Positions 55,342-64,000 of a stretch of DNA of 64,000 bases are shown here, in pieces. The notes under the pieces are model-generated. The model had not been told where the DNA came from and did no database searches. It saw only the letters and a list, made by a program, of their open reading frames with translations. The position numbers and the translations under genes are program-made. The stretch lies in contig NZ_JAHCAS010000001.1 of the NCBI RefSeq assembly GCF_019634775.1, forward strand, positions 1 to 64,000. Direction: 5' to 3'. This DNA comes from Dokdonella sp. (GTDB lineage Bacteria > Pseudomonadota > Gammaproteobacteria > Xanthomonadales > Rhodanobacteraceae). Each line of letters opens with the position of its first letter. Within the stretch, counting starts at the first letter, position 1.

Positions 55342-57381
55342 TCAGGCTGCAACGCGAGTGATCCACCACAGTCCCGCCAGCAGCAGGATGAGGCCGAGAA
55401 TCATCGCGAACGCGTAGTGGTAGAGGTAACCGGATTGCAGGCGGCGCACGCTCGCGGAGACGCGCGCGACCAGGCCAGCCGAACCGTTGACGACCGCGCC
55501 GTCGATCACGCCGGCGTCGCCGGCACGCCAGAGACCGCGGCCGAGGGCGATGCCACCGCGTGCGAATACGGCCTGGTAGAGGTCGTCGATGTGGTACTTG
55601 TTCATCAGCAGCGAGTGCAGCGGTTTAAGCGCACGCTCGGCCGCGTCGGCGATGCCGGGCTTGAACAGCCAGATCCAGGTCGCCGTGGCGAAACCGGCCA
55701 GGGCAATCCAGAACGGCGGCTGCATGATGCCGTGCAGGACAAAGCCGAGCGGGCCATGCCAGTGCTTGCCGAGTTCACCGACGACATCGTTCGCGTCGCG
55801 CACGAGGATCGCGTTGCCGAAGTACTCGCCGAACAGCATCGGTCCGATCGTGAACCAGCCGATCGCGATCGATGGGATCGCGAGCAGGATCAGCGGCAGG
55901 GTAACCACCCAAGGTGACTCGTGGGGCGCGTGCGCGAGATGCCCTGGCGCATGGTGCCCATGGTGGTCTTCGTGGCCGTGACCGTGATGCTTGTCGACGA
56001 CGAAACGCTCCTTGCCGTGGAAGGTCATGTAGAGCAGACGGAAGCTGTACAGCGCAGTCACGAACACACCCACCATGACGCAGAAGTACGCATAGCCGGC
56101 GCCGACGCGCTGCGATTCGTGCACGGCCTCGATGATCGCGTCCTTGGAGAAGAAACCGGAAAAGAACGGCGTACCGGCCAACGCCAGCGAACCGATCCAC
56201 ATCGTGATCCAGGTGACCGGCATGTACTTGCGCAGCCCACCCATATGGCGCATGTCCTGCTCGTGGTGCATGGCAATGATGACCGAGCCGGCGCCGAGGA
56301 ACAGCAGCGCCTTGAAGAAGGCGTGCGTCATCAGATGGAACACGGCCGCCGAGTAGGCCGACACGCCGAGCGCGACGGTCATGTAGCCGAGCTGAGACAG
56401 GGTCGAATACGCAACCACGCGCTTGATGTCGTTCTGCACGATGCCGATCAGACCGGTGAACAGTGCCGTGGTCGCGCCGATCACGAGCACGAAGCTCAGT
56501 GCTGTGTCGCTCAGTTCAAACAGCGGCGACATGCGCGCGACCATGAAGATGCCGGCCGTGACCATCGTCGCCGCGTGGATCAGCGCCGAGATCGGCGTCG
56601 GGCCTTCCATCGAGTCCGGCAGCCAGACGTGCAGCGGCACCTGCGCGGACTTACCCATCGCGCCAACGAACAGGCAGATGCAGACGATCGTGGCCACGTG
56701 CCACGGATGGCCGGCCAGCAGCTCGACCGTGCGCGCCCCCATGTCGGCAGTCGGATCCTGGGCGACGGCGAACACGCTGGCGTAATCGAGCGACCCGAAC
56801 CACAACAGCACGCCAGCGATGCCGAGCAGGAAGCCGAAGTCGCCGACGCGGTTGACCAGGAAAGCCTTCATGTTGGCGAAGATCGCCGTCGGCCGCCTGT
56901 ACCAGAAGCCGATCAGCAGGTACGAAACAAGACCGACTGCCTCCCAGCCGAAGAACAGCTGCAGGAAGTTGTTGCTCATCACCAGCATGAGCATCGAGAA
57001 CGTGAACAGCGCGATGTAGCTGAAGAAGCGCTGGTAGCCATCATCCTCGGCCATGTATCCGATCGTGTAGACGTGGACCATCAGCGACACGAAGGTGACG
57101 ACGACCATCATCATCGCGGTCAGGCGGTCGACGAGGAAGCCAACGTGGGCCGAGTACTTGCCGACAGCGAACCAGGTGTAGATGTTCTCGTTGTAGGTCG
57201 GCGCGCCGCCCCAGACGAGGCTGTAGAGTACGTGGATCGACAGGACGCAGCTCAGGGCGACGCCGGCGATGGTGACCGTATGCGCGCCGACCCGGCCGAT
57301 CTGGCGGCCGAACAGGCCGGCCAGCACGGCACCGGCCAGCGGGGCGAGGATGATCATCAGTAGTATGGTCTTGCTGATCAC
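55342..57381 (-). CDS. nuoL: NADH-quinone oxidoreductase subunit L
   Basis: 679 aa. It is the largest antiporter-like subunit with the C-terminal amphipathic extension. FLVDRLTAMMMVVVTFVSLM, GWEAVGLVSYLLIGFWYRRP and VPLHVWLPDSMEGPTPISAL are family blocks. A His-rich loop (HHGHGHEDHHGHHAPGH, about 470) interrupts the late part, a lineage variation rather than a defect. It is separated from nuoK by 111 nt containing hairpins. Confidence 0.98.
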   Translation of the reverse strand: MISKTILLMIILAPLAGAVLAGLFGRQIGRVGAHTVTIAGVALSCVLSIHVLYSLVWGGAPTYNENIYTWFAVGKYSAHVGFLVDRLTAMMMVVVTFVSLMVHVYTIGYMAEDDGYQRFFSYIALFTFSMLMLVMSNNFLQLFFGWEAVGLVSYLLIGFWYRRPTAIFANMKAFLVNRVGDFGFLLGIAGVLLWFGSLDYASVFAVAQDPTADMGARTVELLAGHPWHVATIVCICLFVGAMGKSAQVPLHVWLPDSMEGPTPISALIHAATMVTAGIFMVARMSPLFELSDTALSFVLVIGATTALFTGLIGIVQNDIKRVVAYSTLSQLGYMTVALGVSAYSAAVFHLMTHAFFKALLFLGAGSVIIAMHHEQDMRHMGGLRKYMPVTWITMWIGSLALAGTPFFSGFFSKDAIIEAVHESQRVGAGYAYFCVMVGVFVTALYSFRLLYMTFHGKERFVVDKHHGHGHEDHHGHHAPGHLAHAPHESPWVVTLPLILLAIPSIAIGWFTIGPMLFGEYFGNAILVRDANDVVGELGKHWHGPLGFVLHGIMQPPFWIALAGFATATWIWLFKPGIADAAERALKPLHSLLMNKYHIDDLYQAVFARGGIALGRGLWRAGDAGVIDGAVVNGSAGLVARVSASVRRLQSGYLYHYAFAMILGLILLLAGLWWITRVAA

Positions 57382-57459
57382 AAACTACCCTTCATTCAAG
57401 TAACCGTCCATGGTGCGTGGTTCCGGTCTCGACATCCGTGTCGAACCGTTTGTCGGCTC

Positions 57460-57479
57460 GCGATGCCCGATGGCATCGC
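57460..57479. repeat. Hairpin in the nuoK-nuoL spacer
   Basis: GCGATGCC and GGCATCGC flank CGAT, a perfect 8-bp inverted repeat. A second, weaker dyad (TCGACA/TGTCGA) lies at about 57429-57445. This is the only long spacer between nuo genes in its neighbourhood and may be an RNA processing or stability point. Confidence 0.5.
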
Positions 57480-57492
57480 TCGAAAGCCCGAC

Positions 57493-57798
57493 TCACCCCT
57501 TGAGCCTGTCGATGTCGGTCACGTCGATCGTCGCGCGGTTGCGGAACAGCACGACGAGGATCGCGAGGCCGATCGCCGCTTCGGCGGCGGCGACGGTCAG
57601 GATGAAGAACACGAACACCTGGCCGGCCGGATCGCCGAGGTGGCGCGAGAAGGCGACGAAGTTCGTGTTGACCGCCAGCAACATGAGCTCCAGGCACATG
57701 AGCAGGACGATCACGTTCTTGCGGTTGATGAAGATGCCGGCCACGGCGATACAGAACAGCACCGCGCCGATTGCGAGAAGATGGGCGAGCGTCATCAT
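57493..57798 (-). CDS. nuoK: NADH-quinone oxidoreductase subunit K
   Basis: 101 aa with three membrane helices. [40 protein letters not shown] (with the conserved membrane Glu) and [20 protein letters not shown] end are canonical. It overlaps nuoJ by 4 nt. Confidence 0.98.
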   Translation of the reverse strand: MMTLAHLLAIGAVLFCIAVAGIFINRKNVIVLLMCLELMLLAVNTNFVAFSRHLGDPAGQVFVFFILTVAAAEAAIGLAILVVLFRNRATIDVTDIDRLKG

Positions 57799-58400
57799 GG
57801 GGCGGTGCCTCCCTTCGTTTCCGCGTCCATCTTGACCATGCGCAGGCGGTCCGCGGGATCGACCATGACCTGGCGGCCCGGGTTCTGGCTGCGCACTCCT
57901 GCGCGACGACGCAGGGTCAGCGGCACGGCGGCGATCAGGCCGACAGTCAGGATCAGTGCGGCGATCTCGAACGGCAGCAGGAAGTCGCGGAACAGCGCAT
58001 TGGCCAGCCAGGCGATGTTCGATTCACCAGCCGGGTTCGGCGCGGGCGGCACGGCAAGGGCCTTGAGGCCAATCAGAGCGAGCATCTCTACCAGCATGAC
58101 CGCGGCGATGACGATGCCGCCCGGCAGGAACTTCACGAAACCTTCGCGCAGGGGTGCGATGTCGACGTCGAGCATCATCACCACGAACAGGAACAGCACC
58201 ATGACCGCGCCTACATAGACGAGGACAAGGGCAATGGCGAGGAACTCGGCCTCGGCCAGCAACCACACGCAGGCCATCGAGAAAAAGGTCAGCACGAGGC
58301 AGAGCGCCGCGACGACTGGATTCTTCACGCTGATCACGCCGAGCGCGGCCATGGCGGCCACGATGGCGAAGAAGTAGAAGCAGACGAGCTGGAACGTCAC
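57795..58400 (-). CDS. nuoJ: NADH-quinone oxidoreductase subunit J
   Basis: 201 aa, five membrane helices. [40 protein letters not shown] and [16 protein letters not shown] are conserved NuoJ blocks. It lies between nuoI (18-nt gap) and nuoK (4-nt overlap). Confidence 0.98.
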   Translation of the reverse strand: MTFQLVCFYFFAIVAAMAALGVISVKNPVVAALCLVLTFFSMACVWLLAEAEFLAIALVLVYVGAVMVLFLFVVMMLDVDIAPLREGFVKFLPGGIVIAAVMLVEMLALIGLKALAVPPAPNPAGESNIAWLANALFRDFLLPFEIAALILTVGLIAAVPLTLRRRAGVRSQNPGRQVMVDPADRLRMVKMDAETKGGTAP

Positions 58401-58418
58401 CGTGTATCTCCCCGTTGC

Positions 58419-58907
58419 TCAGCGGAATGCCGCATCCTGCGCGCGCGCAGCGGCGATCTCGCGCTCGTAGCGATCGCCAATGGCGAGCAGCTGTGGCTTG
58501 GTCACGACGTTCTCGCCACGCAGCTCGAAATGGTATTCATGGATGCCTGTCTCGACGATCGAGTCGACGGGACAGCTCTCCTCGCAAAACCCGCAGAAGA
58601 TGCACTTGAACAGGTCGATTTCGTAGCGCGTCGTGCGGCGTGTGCCATCTTCGCGTGGTGCCGAGTCGATCGTGATCGCCAGTGCCGGGCACACCGCCTC
58701 ACACAGCTTGCAGGCGATGCAGCGCTCCTCGCCGTTCGGATAGCGCCGCAGCGCGTGCAGGCCGCGGAAGCGATTCGACTTCGGGATGCGCTCTTCGGGG
58801 TAGCGCATCGTGTACTTCGGCTTGAACATGTAGCGCAGGGTCAGCCACATGCCGGCAAGAAGCTCGAGCAGCAGCAGACTCTTGAAGTAGTGGACAACTC
58901 TGTTCAT
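58419..58907 (-). CDS. nuoI: NADH-quinone oxidoreductase subunit I
   Basis: 162 aa from ATG 58907 ([20 protein letters not shown]), the usual length; ATG 58940 would overlap nuoH and adds only a basic leader. Two 4Fe-4S motifs are intact: [12 protein letters not shown] and [12 protein letters not shown]. It passes electrons to the quinone-proximal cluster N2 in the peripheral arm. Confidence 0.98.
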   Translation of the reverse strand: MNRVVHYFKSLLLLELLAGMWLTLRYMFKPKYTMRYPEERIPKSNRFRGLHALRRYPNGEERCIACKLCEAVCPALAITIDSAPREDGTRRTTRYEIDLFKCIFCGFCEESCPVDSIVETGIHEYHFELRGENVVTKPQLLAIGDRYEREIAAARAQDAAFR

Positions 58908-58932
58908 GGCTCGGATCCGGGTCCTGGCTCGC

Positions 58933-60003
58933 TCATGCACCGATGGTTACGATGCCGAAGTGCTTCATCAGCGCCGCGACAACGACCCAGGCCAAAGTGA
59001 TCGGAATGAACACCTTCCAACCCAGGCGCATGATCTGGTCGTAGCGGTAGCGCGGGAACGTGGCGCGAAACCACAGGTAGATGAACGCGAACAGGAAGGC
59101 CTTGATGAAGGTCCACTGCCAGCCGCCCTTCCAGAGCCAGTCGATCCACGGTACGTCGGCGCTGACCCAGCCCTGGATCGGGCTCAGCCAGCCGCCCATG
59201 AACAGCACCGAGGCGAGGAACGCGATCAGGATCATGTTCGCGTATTCGGCCAGGAAGAAGATCGCGAAGGCCGAGCCGGAGTACTCGACGTGGAAACCGG
59301 CGACGATCTCGGATTCGCCCTCGGCGACGTCGAACGGGGCGCGGTTGGTCTCCGCAACGCCCGACACGAAATAGATGACGAACATCGGCAGCAACGGCAG
59401 CCAGTACCAGTCGAACAGACCCTTGCTGCCGCGCTGGCCCTCGACGATGACCGAGAGGTCGAGGCTGCCGCTGAGGATGACCACGCTGACCAGCGCAAAG
59501 CCCATGGCAATCTCGTAGGAGACTGTCTGCGCCGCTGCGCGCATCGCGCCGAGCATCGCGTAGCGCGAGTTCGAGGCCCAGCCGGCGATGATGATGCCGT
59601 ACACGCCAGCCGAGGTCATGGCCAGCAGGAACAACAGGCCGACGTTGATCTTCGACAGCGCCACTCCGGCATCGAACGGGATCACCGCCCACGCCGCGAA
59701 TGCCGGCACGAGGGCGACCAGCGGGGCGAGGAAGAACAGGAAGCGGTTTGACGCCTGTGGATGCAGGACTTCCTTGAACAGCAGCTTGAACACGTCGGCA
59801 AAGGCCTGCAGCAGGCCGAGCGGGCCGATCTGGTTCGGCCCCATGCGCACGTGCATCCAGCCGATGACCTTGCGTTCCCAGTAGACGAACATGGCCACGG
59901 CGATGATCAGCGGCACCGCGATCGCAAGGATCTTCAGCACCACCCAGACAACCAGGCCGGTGTTGCCGTAGGCGAGCAAGGTGTCGCGCAACATATCGAG
60001 CAT
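58933..60003 (-). CDS. nuoH: NADH-quinone oxidoreductase subunit H
   Basis: 356 aa with about eight or nine membrane helices. [20 protein letters not shown], the quinone-site block [20 protein letters not shown] and [19 protein letters not shown] are diagnostic. It forms the quinone chamber with NuoB/D. It starts 2 nt after the nuoG stop. Confidence 0.98.
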   Translation of the reverse strand: MLDMLRDTLLAYGNTGLVVWVVLKILAIAVPLIIAVAMFVYWERKVIGWMHVRMGPNQIGPLGLLQAFADVFKLLFKEVLHPQASNRFLFFLAPLVALVPAFAAWAVIPFDAGVALSKINVGLLFLLAMTSAGVYGIIIAGWASNSRYAMLGAMRAAAQTVSYEIAMGFALVSVVILSGSLDLSVIVEGQRGSKGLFDWYWLPLLPMFVIYFVSGVAETNRAPFDVAEGESEIVAGFHVEYSGSAFAIFFLAEYANMILIAFLASVLFMGGWLSPIQGWVSADVPWIDWLWKGGWQWTFIKAFLFAFIYLWFRATFPRYRYDQIMRLGWKVFIPITLAWVVVAALMKHFGIVTIGA

Positions 60004-60005
60004 GC

Positions 60006-62348
60006 TCAGGCCCTCGCGATCGTCAGGCCCGCGCCGTTCGGCGGCAGCAGGGCGGTTTGCGGATATCCCGATTCGACCCAGGCAGCGCCACGCGGCACGG
60101 CATGGCTGAGCTCGACCGGCAGCACTACGCCGTTGACACGCGCAGTGGTACCGGCACCGAGGCCGAGGCCGAGCGCGTCCTCGGGATGCAGGGTGACGCA
60201 GGCGCGGCGCGTGAGCGGATGCGTATTGAGCGCCGTGGCGCGGCGCACGACCGCATCGACGCGGTAGATCGCCGTGGTCGCGATGCGCACAAGGCCCTGC
60301 ACCGGCGTCGTCGCGCGCGCGGCCGGCGCGGCGGGCGCGGGCGAAACGATGTCGGCGAGGCCGGCACGCACTTCGTCGAGGGTGGTGAACTCGAAGCCCT
60401 CAAGTGCCAGCGCGGCACCAAGCGCGCGCAGCACCTTCCAGCCTGGGCGCGCATCGCCGGGCGGCTTCGCGCCTGCGGCGACGCGCTGGACGACGCCATC
60501 GACGTTGGTGAGGCTGGCATCGATCTCAGGGAGAAGGCCGATCGGCAGGATCACATCGGCGACATCCTTGAGCGACGCACTCGCGTACGCGGAGAAGGCG
60601 ACGACCTGGCCAGCGGCGGCAAAGGCCTTCCAGGCCGCCGCGCCATCGGCGAAATCCAGCGGCGACTCGATGCCGTACAGCAGGTAGCCCTGGCGCGGCG
60701 TGGCGACCTGGGCGCGCGCATCGAGACCATTGCCCTGCGGCAGCACGCCGGCACGGCCGAGGCCGAGCGCATTGGCGCCGAGCGGAATCTCGTTGCAGGC
60801 GCTGCCCGTGGCCTTGGCAACGAAACGCGCCGCGGCACGCAGCCAGGCCGCTTCGGCATGCGTCGTCACCGATTCGCCGAGGACGATGACGGCCGAAGCG
60901 GCATCGGCAAGCGTCCTGACCAATTCCTGCGCGGCGGCATCGGCGGACAGTCCGGCGATCGCCTGGGCCAGCGCCGAGGATTCCGGCAGGTGACCGGCAT
61001 CGTTGGCGGCCTTGGCCAGGCCCAGCAGCACATCGACGAGGGCGGCCGGTGCGAGCACGCGCTCGCTGGCCAGCGTGAAGATCGGATCGAGCGCGAGCGT
61101 GTTGAGCGCATGGATGTGCGCGCCCCGCTTCGACGCCTTGCGCAGGCGTGCGCCGAGCAGCGGCAGTTCGCTGCGCGGATCGCAACCGACGAGGACGATG
61201 ACGTCGGCCTTCTCGATTTCGGCGAACGGCAGCTCGAACGCGGTCGCCGCGGCGCGATCGGAAAGATCAAGCGATCGCAGGCGGTGGTCGAGATGCTGGC
61301 TGCCGAGACCGTGGGCGAGGCGGCGCAGCAGCGCGCCTTCCTCGGTCGAGGTCGCGCCGTGCACGAGCACGCCGAGATCGCCCGTCGGCACTGCGCGCAG
61401 CGCATCGCTGGCAGCGCGCAGCGCTTCATCCCACTCGACCTCGCACCACGCGCCGTTGCGCTTGACCAGCGGCTTGCGCGCACGATCGTCCGAATCCAGC
61501 CCCTGATGACTGTAGCGGTCGCGGTCGGACAACCAGCACTCGTTGATCGCTTCGTTGTCGCGCGGCACCGTGCGCAACACCTCGCCGCGACGTGTGTGCA
61601 GCCACAGGTTCGAGCCGAGCGCATCGTGGTAGCCGATCGACTCACGGGCGATGAGTTCCCACGGCCGCGCACGGAAACGGAACACCTTGTTGGTCAGCGC
61701 ACCGACCGGGCAGACGTCGATGACGTTGCCGGACAGTTCGCTCATCAGCGGCTTGCCGACCCAAGTGCCGATCTGCAGCCGCTCGCCACGCTCCATGCCG
61801 CCGAGTTCATAGGTGCCGGCCACTTCGGCCATGACGCGCACGCAGCGCGTGCATTGGATGCAGCGCGTCATCTCGGTCTCGACCAGCGGGCCGAGGTCCT
61901 CGTCCGGGATCGTGCGCTTGCGTTCGGCGAAGCGGCTGACCGAACGGCCGTAGCCAACCGAAAGATCCTGCAGCTCGCATTCGCCGCCCTGGTCGCAGAT
62001 CGGGCAATCGAGCGGATGGTTGATCAGCAGGAACTCCATCACGTTGCGCTGCGCCGACAGCGCGCGCTGCGACTGGGTGAAGATCTTCATGCCGTCGGCG
62101 ACCGGGGTCGCGCAGGCCGGCTGCGGCTTCGGCATGGGCCGGCCGCCCATCTCGACCTCGACCATGCACATGCGGCAGTTCGCGGCGATCGGCAGCTTCT
62201 CGTGGTAGCAGAAGCGCGGAATCGCGATACCGAGGCGGTCCGCGGCCTGGATGATCATCGAGCCCTTCGGCGCGAAGGTCGGCGTGCCATTGATCTCGAT
62301 GGCGACGTGATCCGGTGGCGTGTTCGGGTTGACGGGCTGGGCGCTCAT
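60006..62348 (-). CDS. nuoG: NADH-quinone oxidoreductase subunit G
   Basis: 780 aa. The N-terminal ferredoxin domain has CRMCMVE and a following CATPV, then [19 protein letters not shown] and [11 protein letters not shown], giving the 2Fe-2S and 4Fe-4S clusters of the family. A molybdopterin-oxidoreductase-like domain (about 220-700) and a C-terminal extension complete it. It starts 118 nt after nuoF; that spacer holds GGGGAAT repeats. Confidence 0.98.
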   Translation of the reverse strand: MSAQPVNPNTPPDHVAIEINGTPTFAPKGSMIIQAADRLGIAIPRFCYHEKLPIAANCRMCMVEVEMGGRPMPKPQPACATPVADGMKIFTQSQRALSAQRNVMEFLLINHPLDCPICDQGGECELQDLSVGYGRSVSRFAERKRTIPDEDLGPLVETEMTRCIQCTRCVRVMAEVAGTYELGGMERGERLQIGTWVGKPLMSELSGNVIDVCPVGALTNKVFRFRARPWELIARESIGYHDALGSNLWLHTRRGEVLRTVPRDNEAINECWLSDRDRYSHQGLDSDDRARKPLVKRNGAWCEVEWDEALRAASDALRAVPTGDLGVLVHGATSTEEGALLRRLAHGLGSQHLDHRLRSLDLSDRAAATAFELPFAEIEKADVIVLVGCDPRSELPLLGARLRKASKRGAHIHALNTLALDPIFTLASERVLAPAALVDVLLGLAKAANDAGHLPESSALAQAIAGLSADAAAQELVRTLADAASAVIVLGESVTTHAEAAWLRAAARFVAKATGSACNEIPLGANALGLGRAGVLPQGNGLDARAQVATPRQGYLLYGIESPLDFADGAAAWKAFAAAGQVVAFSAYASASLKDVADVILPIGLLPEIDASLTNVDGVVQRVAAGAKPPGDARPGWKVLRALGAALALEGFEFTTLDEVRAGLADIVSPAPAAPAARATTPVQGLVRIATTAIYRVDAVVRRATALNTHPLTRRACVTLHPEDALGLGLGAGTTARVNGVVLPVELSHAVPRGAAWVESGYPQTALLPPNGAGLTIARA

Positions 62349-62368
62349 GCCTTGGCTCCTTGCGGAGC

Positions 62369-62400
62369 GGGGAATGGGGAATGGGGAATGGGGAATGGGG
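62369..62400. repeat. GGGGAAT heptamer tandem repeat
   Basis: Four consecutive GGGGAAT units and a final GGGG in the nuoF-nuoG spacer. A degenerate inverse array (CCATTCCCGATTCCCGAACC) follows at 62427-62446. Related tracts lie in the rbfA/truB region. Confidence 0.85.
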
Positions 62401-62466
62401 ACAGCAGGACGCAGCGGGTTTCAGACCATTCCCGATTCCCGAACCCCGATGCCCAACGACGGACGC

Positions 62467-63777
62467 TCATGCGACTGCCTCCAGCCGTGCATCAACCATC
62501 GAGCGTCCGTTGGCAATGAAGTATTCGAACTCGTGCCAGTAGTGACGCAGGAATCCCTGCACCGGCCAGGCGGCGGCTTCACCGAAGGCGCAGATCGTGT
62601 GCCCCTCGATCTGGCCGGCAGCGGCCTTGAGCATGTCGAGATCACCGACCTCAGCCTTGCCTTCGACGATGCGCGTGAGCATGCGGTACATCCAGCCAGT
62701 GCCTTCGCGACACGGCGTGCATTGCCCGCAGGATTCGGCAAAGTAGAAGCGCGCGATGCGCTGGCAGGCGCGCACCATGCAGGTGGTTTCGTCCATGACG
62801 ATGACCGCACCCGAACCGAGTCCGGAGCCGGCCTTCTGGATCGCGTCGTAATCCATGGTCAGGCCCATCATCGTTTCGCCGGGCAGCACCGGCATCGACG
62901 AGCCACCCGGGATCACCGCCTTGAGCTTGTGACCATTGCGCACGCCACCGGCCATCTCGAGCAGTTCGGCGAACGGCGTGCCGAGGCGGATCTCGTAGTT
63001 GCCGGGCCGGTTGACGTGACCGGATACCGAGAAGATCTTCGGGCCGCCGTTGTTGGGCTTGCCAAGATTGAGGAACCACTCGCCGCCATTGCGCAGGATC
63101 GCCGGCACCGAAGCGTAGGTTTCGGTGTTGTTGATCGTGGTCGGCTTGCCATACAGGCCGAAATTGGCCGGAAACGGCGGCTTGAAGCGCGGCTGGCCCT
63201 TCTTGCCCTCCAGCGACTCCATCAACGCGGTTTCCTCTCCGCAGATGTAGGCGCCGGCGCCGAGCGCATTGTGGATGTCGACATCGATGCCGCTGCCTTG
63301 GATGTCCTTGCCGAGCAGGCCGGCCGCGTAGGCCTCCCGCAACGCTTCCTCGATGTGTTCGAATGGCTCGTGATGGAACTCGCCGCGCATGTAGTTGTAG
63401 GCGACCGTCGAGCCGGTCGCGTAGCAGGCAATGGCCAGCCCCTCGAGCACGGCGTGCGGATTGAAGCGCAGGATGTCGCGGTCCTTGCAGGTGCCTGGCT
63501 CGGATTCGTCCGAATTGCAGAGGATGTACTTTTGCATGGCACCCTTCGGCATGAACGACCACTTGAGCCCGGTCGGGAAGCCGGCGCCACCGCGACCGCG
63601 CAGGCCGCTCTTCTTCACTTCCTCGACGATCGTCGCCGGATCGGGCTTCTCGGCAAGGATCTTCTTCCACGCCTGCCAGCCGCCGGTCGCGAGATAGTTC
63701 TCGAGCGACCACGGCTTGTCGTGGTGGAGCGTCGTATAGACGACCTGGTGTGCCTGGGGTGCTGGACCGTATGCCAT
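62467..63777 (-). CDS. nuoF: NADH-quinone oxidoreductase subunit F
   Basis: 436 aa. It is the NADH and FMN-binding subunit: [20 protein letters not shown] (nucleotide site), [36 protein letters not shown] and the 4Fe-4S motif [12 protein letters not shown]. It accepts hydride from NADH. Its start is 93 nt after the nuoE stop, with a REP-like palindrome between. Confidence 0.98.
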   Translation of the reverse strand: MAYGPAPQAHQVVYTTLHHDKPWSLENYLATGGWQAWKKILAEKPDPATIVEEVKKSGLRGRGGAGFPTGLKWSFMPKGAMQKYILCNSDESEPGTCKDRDILRFNPHAVLEGLAIACYATGSTVAYNYMRGEFHHEPFEHIEEALREAYAAGLLGKDIQGSGIDVDIHNALGAGAYICGEETALMESLEGKKGQPRFKPPFPANFGLYGKPTTINNTETYASVPAILRNGGEWFLNLGKPNNGGPKIFSVSGHVNRPGNYEIRLGTPFAELLEMAGGVRNGHKLKAVIPGGSSMPVLPGETMMGLTMDYDAIQKAGSGLGSGAVIVMDETTCMVRACQRIARFYFAESCGQCTPCREGTGWMYRMLTRIVEGKAEVGDLDMLKAAAGQIEGHTICAFGEAAAWPVQGFLRHYWHEFEYFIANGRSMVDARLEAVA

Positions 63778-63837
63778 CGTCGTTCTCTGGTGCTTCGCTT
63801 CGGTGCCTGGCTTCGGACAATGGGGTCCGGAACACGG

Positions 63838-63864
63838 GCATCGCGGCTGAAGCCGCTTCCTACG
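63838..63864. repeat. REP-like palindrome variant in the nuoE-nuoF spacer
   Basis: GCATCGCGGCTGAAGCCGCT then TCCTAC: the same outer sequence as the other REP units with a different inner stem (GCGGCTGAAGCCGC). Confidence 0.7.
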
Positions 63865-63870
63865 GGGTGT

Positions 63871-64000
63871 TCATTTCAGGGCGTCGAGAATCTCGTCGAC
63901 CTTCGCGGTGTCGAGCTTCTCGTGGTAGTGACCGTTGACGACCATCATCGGCGCGCCACAGCAAGCGGCGAGGCATTCCTCTTCCTTCTTTAGATAGATG
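63871..64000 (-). CDS. nuoE: NADH-quinone oxidoreductase subunit E (C-terminal part)
   Basis: Only the last 42 residues are in the window. EEECLAACCGAPMMVVNGHY contains the last two cysteines of the 2Fe-2S site (CLAACC), followed by KVDEILDAL and the TGA at 63871-63873. The position upstream of nuoF is the standard order. Confidence 0.95.
   Translation of the reverse strand, partial: IYLKKEEECLAACCGAPMMVVNGHYHEKLDTAKVDEILDALK

Overview
The window is GC-rich proteobacterial DNA. The order tRNA-fMet, rimP, nusA, infB, rbfA, truB, rpsO, pnp, a 14-subunit type nuo operon, the lipoprotein alpha-2-macroglobulin/PBP1C pair, Rnk and several secreted enzymes point to a gammaproteobacterium. The extragenic palindromes (GCATCGCCC..GGGCTCCTGC), the GGGGAAT tracts and the secreted proteins ending in IFxxGF[ED] suggest Lysobacterales (Xanthomonadales), perhaps Rhodanobacteraceae. 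That placement is an inference from style, not from a marker gene.

Layout. (1) 1-7.9 kb, leftward: a type I restriction-modification core (hsdM, hsdS). It is coupled by overlapping or tightly spaced reading frames to a HEPN-like protein, an unrecognised 447-residue protein and a phospholipase-D-fold protein cut by the left edge. A serine recombinase sits just upstream of hsdM. No hsdR is visible; it may lie beyond the edge. (2) 8.05-11.7 kb, rightward: a perfect 17-bp inverted repeat, then a MerR-like regulator, an Eco57I/type IIG-like N6-adenine methyltransferase with a probable target-recognition domain, and an unrecognised 251-residue protein, all joined by 1-4 nt junctions. (3) 11.7-13.4 kb: accessory debris: a gene-poor stretch, a 125-residue orphan with its own terminator, a 34-residue HTH peptide and a truncated TacT-type GNAT. 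(4) 13.4-15.5 kb: a wax-ester synthase/DGAT, then a diguanylate cyclase remnant cut at its GGDEF motif by a MITE-like element. A second copy of that element lies at 38.3 kb. (5) 15.5-43 kb: envelope, secretion and metabolic genes: alpha-2-macroglobulin + PBP1C, a TonB receptor, rnk, a metzincin protease, an SSS-type hybrid histidine kinase, a poly(3-hydroxybutyrate) depolymerase + TonB receptor + divergent GntP-type permease (a likely PHB/3-hydroxybutyrate use module), an ECF sigma/FecR-like pair, a thioredoxin-like/intradiol-dioxygenase-like fusion and a subtilase. (6) 43-52.2 kb, leftward: the translation/RNA operon led by tRNA-fMet. (7) 52.3-64 kb, leftward: nuoE (partial) to nuoN, complex I.

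How the parts work together. The first 11.7 kb is a defence island with two independent DNA-methylation-centred cassettes. Both carry partner proteins I cannot assign to a named system, and these are the best candidates for something undescribed. The rest is core genome decorated with REP-like palindromes, GGGGAAT tracts and MITEs, some of which have become part of coding sequence (PBP1C N terminus, TruB N terminus, RbfA C terminus). Statements about families come from recognised motifs; no database search was possible.
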